Part shown: in pieces, positions 7,236-12,240 of the stretch
How the letters are laid out: every line of letters begins with the position of its first letter
Numbering within the stretch: position 1 is the first letter of the stretch
NCBI GenBank assembly: GCA_016934605.1
Contig: JAFGSO010000389.1
Coordinates: 1-12,240 of the forward strand
Direction of reading: 5' to 3'
Length of the DNA: 12,240 bases
Origin: Calditrichota bacterium
GTDB taxonomy: Bacteria > Calditrichota > Calditrichia > RBG-13-44-9
The notes under the pieces: generated by a model
Seen by the model: only the letters and a program-made list of their open reading frames with translations
Told to the model about the DNA's origin: nothing
Database searches by the model: none
Translations under genes and position numbers: made by a program

Positions 7236-7433
7236 ATATGCCTACGAATCCTGTTTGTTTTAGGATCGGCACGAGAATCCTTACTAAAGGAATTCAATGT
7301 CGACGATTTCTACACCTTCATCGCACTTATTTCCCGGCCCAAATTTCGGTCCGGTGGCTTGCTTCTGTCCTGCGTCCAGAAGGGCGAGCCTGTCTGGTTC
7401 GATCTGTGGACCAAAAGTAAAGAGAATAAATGA
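7236..7433 (+). pseudogene. Possible gene remnant: coding-like fragment lacking a start codon
   Basis: A frame open from 7236 to the TGA at 7431-7433 encodes about 65 residues. The last 48 look protein-like: EFNVDDFYTFIALISR, then PKFRSGGLLLSCVQKGEPVW and FDLWTKSKENK. Third codon positions in this part are rich in C and G, as in the window's real genes, unlike the AT-rich flanks. No ATG, GTG or TTG is in frame, and the first 15 or so codons look non-coding. This fits the 3' end of a decayed or frameshifted gene, but I do not recognise the family. The opposite strand also has an open frame here (7284-7493) that could instead be the real one. Confidence 0.3.
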
Positions 7434-7772
7434 TTGTACATAAAAAGGCCTTCCCCCAAGACTTCGGAATGTTACTAGAAAATTTCCCATCAATCTTTCA
7501 ATATTTATACATCAAGTTGAGTTAGGGAAGATATCATAATTTAAAATATACCTATTTATCATAAAATTGTCAAGGCAGGCTTCCATGGTCTGCATTTTAC
7601 ATGAATAAATTCCATTTCACAAATTTTTAGATCCCCGGGCTATTAAAATTTTTTTATATTCAAATCAGCTGTCGGAATTGTTCTGATATATACAATAATC
7701 GATTTTATCTGTCTGATGGTTATAAAGAACAGACTATACTCCATTTGAATAAATCTGAATAAACCAGGATTA

Positions 7773-8825
7773 ATGAAAATGCAAAGTAAAAACCCGGATT
7801 TTCATCTAAACGAAACAAATGTTTTCCTACCCTGTCTCCAAATCGGAAAACTGCTGACATCGACCCTTGATTTAAATGAAATTCTTTCACTTATCATGTC
7901 TTATATCAGCCATCTGGTTGAGGCCAGTAACTGGTCTCTGCTCCTCCGCCATGAAAATACCGGTAATCTTCACTTCGAAGTCGTTGTGGGAATCGATAAA
8001 AAAGTGGTTGATGATGTAACCATTCCTCCGGGTCAGGGCATAGCCGGGTTAGTTGCAGAAAAAGGCGAGCCGATATTCATTGAGAATGCAAGTATGGATG
8101 AAAGGGTTTTCCGCGAGGTAGACCGGTTAACCGGCTTCAAAACCAGATCCATCATCTGTATCCCACTGAATACTCATGGGAGAACACTTGGAGTCATTGA
8201 AATAATTAATGTTGAGGATTTTGTGGGATTCAGAAAGAACAAGCTTCCGCCATTATCGATCCTGGCAGATTATGCGGCCATTGCCATTGAAAATTCTCAG
8301 TATCTGAACAGAATCCGCAAGATGAGTATTACTGACGAACATACCGGATTATTTAATTCGCGTTATATGCATTCAATCTTTCCTGTTTTGATAAAAGAAG
8401 CCGACAGGAACAATAATTGTCTGGCGGCAGTATTTGTGGATATCGATAATTTTAAGACGGTTGTGGATACTTATGGTCATCTTGCCGGTTCACATGCTCT
8501 GAAAGAGATAGGAGAAACTATTCGGAAATCTCTCCGTTCCGAAGATATTCTTATCAAATATGGTGGCGATGAATACGTGATCCTTTTACCCGGATCCAAC
8601 AAAAACCGGGCTGTATCTTTAATTAAATCAGTACAAAAAAATTTGAGGGAATCGAGTTTTCTCAAAAAAGAAAAAAAACCATTAAGGGTTACCGCAAGTT
8701 TCGGTATTGCGGTTTACCCCGATGATGCGAAATCTCAGAAAGAACTACTGCTAATGGCAGATGATTCCATGTACCAAATAAAGAACTCCGGCAAAAACGG
8801 TATAGGTACGGTTCAGCCCGGATAA
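7773..8825 (+). CDS. GAF-GGDEF protein with Hypr-like substitutions; candidate cyclic dinucleotide (cGAMP) synthase
   Basis: A 350-residue soluble signalling protein. A GAF sensor domain (about 24-175) is followed by a linker helix and a GGDEF domain (about 183-346). The signature is GGDEY (264-268; Tyr for Phe). The metal-binding Asp223 (in FVDIDNFK), Asp266 and Glu267 are kept, and an inhibitory-site motif RSED (255-258) lies at the canonical distance upstream. The two guanine-reading residues of classical diguanylate cyclases are changed: the NDxxGHxxGD motif reads VDTYGHLAGS, so PleD Asn335 is Val231 and Asp344 is Ser240. Ser at the latter site marks Hypr GGDEF enzymes, which make 3',3'-cGAMP. 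The C-terminal TASFGIAVYPDD and MYQIKNSGKNGI also fit that group as I recall it. The ATG at 7779 may be the true start, since it is better spaced from AGGA (7766-7769). A -10-like TATACT lies at 7735-7740. No effector is adjacent. Confidence 0.9.
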   Translation: MKMQSKNPDFHLNETNVFLPCLQIGKLLTSTLDLNEILSLIMSYISHLVEASNWSLLLRHENTGNLHFEVVVGIDKKVVDDVTIPPGQGIAGLVAEKGEPIFIENASMDERVFREVDRLTGFKTRSIICIPLNTHGRTLGVIEIINVEDFVGFRKNKLPPLSILADYAAIAIENSQYLNRIRKMSITDEHTGLFNSRYMHSIFPVLIKEADRNNNCLAAVFVDIDNFKTVVDTYGHLAGSHALKEIGETIRKSLRSEDILIKYGGDEYVILLPGSNKNRAVSLIKSVQKNLRESSFLKKEKKPLRVTASFGIAVYPDDAKSQKELLLMADDSMYQIKNSGKNGIGTVQPG

Positions 8826-8900
8826 ATTATAATTTGATAAACGCTCCACAGAAATTCATGCTTTTAATGACGCTGGCAGTTTATATTTAAAGGGGAAAGC

Positions 8901-9485
8901 GTGGCTGAAAAAATATTATCTGAGGAAATCAGGTTTTCTGTATTAGATAAATCGACCTGGCCGGATTTTGAGAAACTCTTTGGCGAGAGGGGGGCCTGTG
9001 GTGGTTGCTGGTGTATGTGGTGGCGACTGAAAAGATCGGAATACAACAAACAGAAGGGATTCGGCAACAAAAAATCCATGCGGAATCTGGTGGAGTCAGG
9101 CAAAGTACCCGGGCTCATGGCATATCTCAACGATGAACCTGTCGGATGGATTTCCGTTGGTCCCCGTACTGATTATTCGGCTCTTGAGAGATCGCGAATC
9201 CTGAAGCCAGTAGATGATCAACCGGTCTGGTCAATAGTATGCATCTTCATTCACAAAAAGTATCGCGGGATGGGATTAAGTATTCGGCTGATTGAATATG
9301 CGGTCGAATTTGCCCGCCAGAATGGCGTACGGATCGTTGAAGGATACCCGGTGGAACCGAAAAATAGCCGTATTCCGGAAGTCTTCGCCTATACCGGTCT
9401 GGCATCATCCTTCCGTCAGGCCGGTTTCAAAGAGGTAGCCCGCCGGTCTGAAACGCGACCTATAATGCGCTTTTTTCTGGAATAA
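8901..9485 (+). CDS. GNAT family N-acetyltransferase with a Cys/Trp-rich N-terminal motif
   Basis: A 194-residue acetyl-CoA-dependent N-acetyltransferase fold. The acetyl-CoA motif is HKKYRGMGLSIRLIEYA (118-134), with the pyrophosphate-binding loop at YRGMGLS. It is preceded by the beta strand VWSIVCIFI (109-117). The N-terminal motif GACGGCWCMWWR (31-42), with three cysteines, recalls a subgroup of uncharacterised GNATs annotated only by family; whether the cysteines bind a metal is unknown. The substrate cannot be predicted. The start is GTG at 8901, with AAAGGGG about 7 nt upstream. It begins 75 nt after the GAF-GGDEF gene on the same strand, with no terminator visible between them, so co-transcription is possible. 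A hairpin that may terminate it follows at 9511-9546. Confidence 0.88.
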   Translation: MAEKILSEEIRFSVLDKSTWPDFEKLFGERGACGGCWCMWWRLKRSEYNKQKGFGNKKSMRNLVESGKVPGLMAYLNDEPVGWISVGPRTDYSALERSRILKPVDDQPVWSIVCIFIHKKYRGMGLSIRLIEYAVEFARQNGVRIVEGYPVEPKNSRIPEVFAYTGLASSFRQAGFKEVARRSETRPIMRFFLE

Positions 9486-9510
9486 AATTCACGTCTTCCC
9501 AGATAAAGCA

Positions 9511-9546
9511 AAGGAGACGGCCTCACATTGATGAAGCCATCTCCTT
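9511..9546. terminator. Hairpin between convergent genes, probable bidirectional terminator
   Basis: AAGGAGACGGC (9511-9521) pairs with GCCATCTCCTT (9536-9546) around a 14-nt loop. The single odd position is C-A on the plus-strand RNA and G-U on the minus-strand RNA, so the stem is better for the minus-strand transcript (the OmpA-family gene). Flanks are AT-rich, but neither side has a perfect T-run. It lies 25 nt after the GNAT stop and 54 nt after the OmpA-family stop. Confidence 0.55.
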
Positions 9547-9600
9547 AAAATTTAATTTTGTAACAAGGAAACAAATATTCGCAATATAAACCGATATGGA

Positions 9601-10263
9601 TTAACCGGTTTTCTGTTCCGCTACTTTTTTCAACTTATCATTCGCCATGACAGCTATATCCACCCGGCGATTCAACTGACGGCCGTCCACCGTCTCATTG
9701 GATGCAATCGGCTGGCTTTCCCCGTAACCCATGATGGTGAAGCGTGATGCACTAACATTCAAACTGGCGAGATAATTCGCAACAGACTGAGATCGACGAC
9801 GGGAAAGTTCTAAATTATAATCATCCGAACCGGTGGCATCGGTGTGTCCTTCAATCAGAATATTGGTTTCTTCGTACTTATTCAGAATATTAGCCAGTTT
9901 TGCCAGTTCTTCTTGGCTGGCAGGTCTGAGATTTGCTTTGTCAACATCGAAGAGCAGTCCGCTGTTAAAGGTGATTTTAATTCCTTCACCAATTCGTTCA
10001 ACCGTAGCACCTTCCAGATCCTGTTCGATTTCCTCCGCCTGATTATCCATATAATTGCCAATGTAGGCACCTGCAGCTCCACCGACTGCCGCACCAATTA
10101 TGGCACCGAGAAGTGTATTACCGGCCTGTTTCCCGATAACGGCACCGGCAACTCCTCCTGCGGTGGCTCCAACTGCTGCACCTTTTGTTTTCCTGGAAGC
10201 AGAGCATCCCAGCAGGCCAGCAATTATCAGAGAAATTAAAACGACCTGAAATGCTTTTTTCAT
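9601..10263 (-). CDS. YiaD-like OmpA-domain lipoprotein with glycine zipper
   Basis: A 220-residue outer-membrane lipoprotein that probably anchors the envelope to peptidoglycan. A lipoprotein signal peptide (1-19) ends in LLGC, with Cys20 as the lipidated residue. A glycine zipper follows (about 28-70: GAAVGATAGGVAGAVIG and GAIIGAAVGGAAGAYIG), then NYMDNQ and a short linker, then an OmpA-like domain (about 93-206). That domain has the peptidoglycan-binding signatures GHTD (139-142), N150xxLS154xxR157 and NRRVDI (198-203). This architecture matches E. coli YiaD, including the NYMDNQA segment after the zipper. The start ATG has an excellent AGGAGGT ribosome binding site 9 nt upstream. It is monocistronic and divergent from the cupin gene across 165 nt of very AT-rich DNA. 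Signs of transfer or damage are absent. Confidence 0.94.
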   Translation of the reverse strand: MKKAFQVVLISLIIAGLLGCSASRKTKGAAVGATAGGVAGAVIGKQAGNTLLGAIIGAAVGGAAGAYIGNYMDNQAEEIEQDLEGATVERIGEGIKITFNSGLLFDVDKANLRPASQEELAKLANILNKYEETNILIEGHTDATGSDDYNLELSRRRSQSVANYLASLNVSASRFTIMGYGESQPIASNETVDGRQLNRRVDIAVMANDKLKKVAEQKTG

Positions 10264-10428
10264 AATTCTTTTACCTCCTGAAAATTGTGAATGTAATGCA
10301 TGTTAATATATCGATAATTTTATAAATTTATACTTCCATAAGCAAATAAATTAAATATATTCTTTTGCTTCTTATTTTAAATGTCTCTGTCAGGTTTAAG
10401 ATAATATAACATCCGGGAGTGAAACACC

Positions 10429-10839
10429 ATGTTGATAAATTCTAAAAACAATCGATCGAGCAAAATTATCACAATCCGGCCGCGCGATGAAATCATGACT
10501 CGGCAGGGTATTCCCTACCTGATGGGTATCACCGGACATTCTGCCGGAGCCCGGGGATTGTCTATGAGTATGGTTATCATTCCTCCGGGAGGTGCCGCTC
10601 TTCCCCATCTTCATCGGGGTTTCGAGACGGCCATATATATTCTGGAGGGACGTGTCGAAACTCGTTTTGGTGAAGGATTAAAGGATTCGATAATAAACGA
10701 GGCCGGTGATTTTCTCTACATCCCCGAGGATTGTCCCCACCAGCCCGTTAATTTGAGTAAAACGAAATCGGTCAAAGCCATCGTCGCCAGAACTGACGCC
10801 AATGAGCAGGAGAGCGTCGTTTTGTATAAGGATCATTAA
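10429..10839 (+). CDS. Small single-domain cupin protein
   Basis: A 136-residue cupin beta-barrel. Motif 1 is PHLHRGFETAIYILEG, with metal ligands His60, His62 and Glu66. Motif 2 is GDFLYIPEDCPHQPVN, with His104 as the fourth ligand. The metal site is therefore complete. The segments SAGARGLSM (38-46) and ARTDANEQESVVLY (120-133) are characteristic of an uncharacterised cupin family known to me from several phyla; the reaction is unknown and could be a dioxygenase, isomerase or ligand sensor. The start ATG follows GGGAG at about 10415-10419, 9 nt upstream. A TATAAC at 10405-10410 could be a -10, but no good -35 is seen. Its stop codon lies inside a palindrome shared with the convergent PPIase gene. 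Confidence 0.9.
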   Translation: MLINSKNNRSSKIITIRPRDEIMTRQGIPYLMGITGHSAGARGLSMSMVIIPPGGAALPHLHRGFETAIYILEGRVETRFGEGLKDSIINEAGDFLYIPEDCPHQPVNLSKTKSVKAIVARTDANEQESVVLYKDH

Positions 10840-10861
10840 AATAAAGATTTATTTAATGATC
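10831..10861. terminator. Near-perfect palindrome spanning both convergent stop codons
   Basis: GATCATTAAAATAAA (10831-10845) is the reverse complement of TTTATTTAATGATC (10848-10861) except for one extra A. The cupin ends in GAT CAT TAA within the left arm. The stop codon of the PPIase lipoprotein gene, TGA on the minus strand (10860-10862), begins in the right arm. The stem is AT-only apart from the GATC/ATGATC ends, and the 3' arm carries TTTATTT. It may act as a bidirectional terminator or mRNA 3'-end stabiliser, though it is weaker than a GC-rich hairpin. Confidence 0.5.
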
Positions 10862-11870
10862 AGAAATCGACCATTTTCAGATCGGCTTCTTCTTTCAGTT
10901 TTTCGATCTGTTCCTGCTGTACCTGATTTTTACGACTATTAATGATCCTGAGACGGAGACTGTCTCTTATCTCCTCAAATGGTTGATCCTGTTTCTTTCT
11001 TTCGATCACTTTCAGGATGTGGTATCCATATTGCGTTTCTATAATATCACTTATCTCCCCCTCGGGTACCGAAAAGGCTGCATCCTCGAAAGGCTTAACC
11101 ATCATGCCGCGTTCAAAATCCTCATATAACCCCCCTTTTTCCTTTGAGCCGGGGTCCTCCGAATATTTTTGGGCCAGCTCTGCAAAATCTTCACCACCAC
11201 GGGCCTTTTCCAGAATTTCCTCCATTTTATCCCGGATTTCATCCTTTTCAGATTCGCTTTTTCCCTGAGTCCTCAGGAGAATATGACGAACGGTGGCCGT
11301 TTTTCCGGAATCGTATATTTTTTGAAGTTCCTCATCACTCACATCTGTCTCCTCTTCCACGACCTTGTCCAGATATTTCTGAATCATAACGGATTCGCGA
11401 ATCTGCTGCTTAATGAAGTCAAAATCTATCCCTCGCTGACTGAGCATAGACCCGAATCGTTCCTCTCCACCATACCGGCTGTATTGTAAATTCAAAATAC
11501 TGTCCATGTCGGCTGGTGAAATCTGAATTCCCCTTTCCCTGGCGGCCCGCAGTAAAAGTTTCTTTTCAGCAAACTGCCGGGCGTTATTCTCAATTACATT
11601 TTTCAATGAAGCAGAATCGAGTGAATAAAACTGACTGACTCCCTCACCCATATTTTCATAAATATGTTTAAGGTTTTCGCCGGTTTTCAGCACAAAATAC
11701 TTGGTTTTTACCAGGGGATTATTTTCTTCCGGATTCAGATATGGGACCTTTTCTGAAAGTTTCGAAGCGAACTCATAAGCCGGGGTCCCTTCCTTAAGCG
11801 CAGTTCCATCATCACCACAGGAAATTAATAAAAGAAATATTAAAGATAAAAATACAACAAATCGGGGCAT
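10860..11870 (-). CDS. Parvulin-type peptidyl-prolyl isomerase lipoprotein (PrsA/SurA-like)
   Basis: A 336-residue periplasmic, lipid-anchored folding chaperone. A lipoprotein signal peptide ends in LLISC with Cys18 as the anchor. A helical SurA-like N-terminal chaperone region spans about 85-180. A parvulin (PpiC/rotamase) domain follows at about 192-290, opening with VRHILLR (194-200), containing FAELAQKYSEDPGSKEKGG (229-247) and closing with YGYHILKV (281-288). A C-terminal charged helix (about 296-332) follows. The order fits PrsA and SurA family foldases that catalyse proline isomerisation and assist outer-membrane or secreted proteins. The start ATG is preceded by GGAGGAG at close spacing (about 4 nt). 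It is convergent with the cupin gene, and its upstream DNA is repeat-rich, so it is probably monocistronic. Length is normal for the family. Confidence 0.93.
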   Translation of the reverse strand: MPRFVVFLSLIFLLLISCGDDGTALKEGTPAYEFASKLSEKVPYLNPEENNPLVKTKYFVLKTGENLKHIYENMGEGVSQFYSLDSASLKNVIENNARQFAEKKLLLRAARERGIQISPADMDSILNLQYSRYGGEERFGSMLSQRGIDFDFIKQQIRESVMIQKYLDKVVEEETDVSDEELQKIYDSGKTATVRHILLRTQGKSESEKDEIRDKMEEILEKARGGEDFAELAQKYSEDPGSKEKGGLYEDFERGMMVKPFEDAAFSVPEGEISDIIETQYGYHILKVIERKKQDQPFEEIRDSLRLRIINSRKNQVQQEQIEKLKEEADLKMVDF

Positions 11871-11963
11871 TTCTCCTCCAGATTAAATAAGACATTCATT
11901 AAACCGTTGAAGATACAAAATAAAAACAGATTTCACCATGTTTTTTAATATTATCGGAGAAGG

Positions 11964-12090
11964 CAGGGGGTATGGAGGTGTGGGGGCATATGGGGAATAT
12001 GGGTATAGGGTATAAGGCTTATGGGCACAAGGGCCCAGAGGCTCATGGAACTTAGGATATAGGCTAAGGGCCAAAGATTAATAATGAAGC
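11964..12090. repeat. G-rich telomere-like degenerate array with potential G-quadruplex
   Basis: Plus-strand purine-rich DNA with G-runs at 11966-11970, 11982-11986, 11992-11995, 12001-12003 and 12008-12010. The last four runs are separated by loops of 5, 5 and 4 nt and so satisfy the usual quadruplex rule. Units such as GGGTATAGGGTATAAGG (12001-12017) repeat with a 7-nt period, then decay into GGCTTATGGGCACAAGGG and GGATATAGGCTAAGGGCC. The array lies about 95-220 nt upstream of the PPIase start. No gene is credible here. Confidence 0.6.
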
Positions 12091-12091
12091 C

Positions 12092-12240
12092 GGCAATCGG
12101 CAATAAAAAGGATTCAGGAATCAGGAACCAGGATTCACACGGAAAACGGAAAAGGGATAACGGATAAAGAAGGCACAGAGTCACGCCGAATATAGGCGGA
12201 TCCGCCTTCCCGGCGGAGCGCAGGGCTCAGGATTCACGCG
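12092..12240. repeat. Degenerate dispersed repeat, right copy (inverted relative to 1-228)
   Basis: Ordered blocks GCAATCG, GGATTCAGGA, GGATTCACACGG, GGGATAACGGATAAAGAAGG, GTCACGCCGA and ATAGGCGGATCCGCC are the reverse complement of the block series in 4-213. Inside it is the perfect 12-bp palindrome GGCGGATCCGCC (12195-12206), then CCGGCGGAG, and then GGATTCACGCG at the window edge, which begins a further unit. The repeat therefore continues past the window. It has no ORF of substance. Confidence 0.7.

Larger units (their letters stand above)
6958..7772. other. Long intergenic region without an intact gene (about 815 nt)
   Basis: Contents from left to right: an A-run at 7031-7040; a perfect short inverted repeat at 7058-7073; an orphan Shine-Dalgarno AAAGGAGG at 7101-7108 with no start codon at normal spacing; a dispersed-repeat remnant at 7173-7224; a coding-like fragment ending in a stop at 7431-7433; and AT-rich DNA from 7434 to 7772 that probably includes the GAF-GGDEF promoter. 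The mix looks like a decayed locus between two functional genes. Confidence 0.6.

Noticed and set aside
7127..7420. 97-codon plus-strand ORF with a hydrophobic, signal-peptide-like start
   Set aside because: It reads through the dispersed repeat at 7173-7224, its ribosome binding site is 18 nt away, and the residues after the first 20 look random.
7284..7493. 69-codon minus-strand ORF in the same spacer
   Set aside because: Its C-terminal half looks somewhat protein-like, but it overlaps the more convincing plus-strand frame, and no ribosome binding site or family was recognised. It is mentioned as an alternative only.
7434..7772. Possible c-di-GMP/cGAMP (GEMM) riboswitch upstream of the GAF-GGDEF gene
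   Set aside because: I looked for the conserved GGCAAACC-type and receptor-loop motifs and did not see them. The region is plain AT-rich spacer.
9844..10239. 131-codon plus-strand ORF opposite the OmpA-family gene
   Set aside because: Antisense shadow. The minus-strand frame has a lipobox, a glycine zipper and full OmpA motifs with a strong ribosome binding site.
229..11960. Composite transposon bounded by the two inverted end repeats
   Set aside because: No transposase or integrase is present, the repeats are diverged and modular, and the genes between are ordinary housekeeping or envelope genes.
11883..12184. Two minus-strand ORFs (63 and 77 codons) at the right end
   Set aside because: Both are translations of the G-rich array and the dispersed repeat, rich in Pro, Tyr, Leu and Ser from low-complexity DNA.

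Overview
This window of about 12.2 kb is an ordinary-looking chromosomal segment of a Gram-negative (diderm) bacterium. It carries eleven protein genes and unusually repeat-laden intergenic DNA. Diderm evidence is an OmpA-domain lipoprotein with a glycine zipper (YiaD-like) and a parvulin-type prolyl isomerase lipoprotein. A membrane histidine kinase with a GWGLGLSLAK G2 box, moderate AT-richness and degenerate intergenic repeats suggest the FCB superphylum (for example Marinimicrobia/Fidelibacterota, Calditrichota or relatives). That placement is inference; no rRNA or tRNA is present to confirm it. No transposase, integrase, CRISPR array or phage gene was seen.

Layout: 1-228 is a degenerate dispersed repeat. 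229-1428 (-) is an orphan sensor histidine kinase, divergent from a dCMP deaminase at 1607-2104 (+). A 395-nt spacer with a repeat remnant and a near-consensus sigma70 promoter leads to a polytopic membrane protein at 2500-3729 (+), whose tail is a polyglutamate run followed by a Lys/Pro-rich stretch. A long-stem terminator or MITE-like hairpin separates it from a leftward cluster. That cluster is a YigZ/IMPACT protein (6355-6909), then an ABC ATPase and ABC-2 permease of the NatA/NatB type (6239-3841) that overlap by 4 nt. About 815 nt without an intact gene follow (repeat remnant, perfect hairpin, orphan ribosome binding site, coding-like fragment). Next come a GAF-GGDEF protein (7773-8825, +), a GNAT acetyltransferase (8901-9485, +), the YiaD-like lipoprotein (9601-10263, -), a cupin (10429-10839, +) and the PPIase lipoprotein (10860-11870, -). 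The window ends in a G-rich telomere-like array and a second copy of the left-end repeat in inverted orientation.

The genes do not form one pathway. The only clear multi-gene unit is the ABC exporter pair. The two lipoproteins fit envelope maintenance, and the kinase and the GGDEF protein are stand-alone signalling modules.

The most interesting item is the GAF-GGDEF protein. The two positions that read guanine in diguanylate cyclases (Asn335 and Asp344 of PleD) are Val231 and Ser240 here, while the metal-binding, catalytic and inhibitory-site residues remain. Ser at the Asp344 position is the hallmark of Hypr GGDEF enzymes, which make 3',3'-cGAMP. This is therefore a candidate non-c-di-GMP cyclase in a lineage where such enzymes are not, to my knowledge, described. 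A second notable point is that the YigZ reading frame extends upstream of its first usable start codon, with a good Shine-Dalgarno placed for an AUC start.
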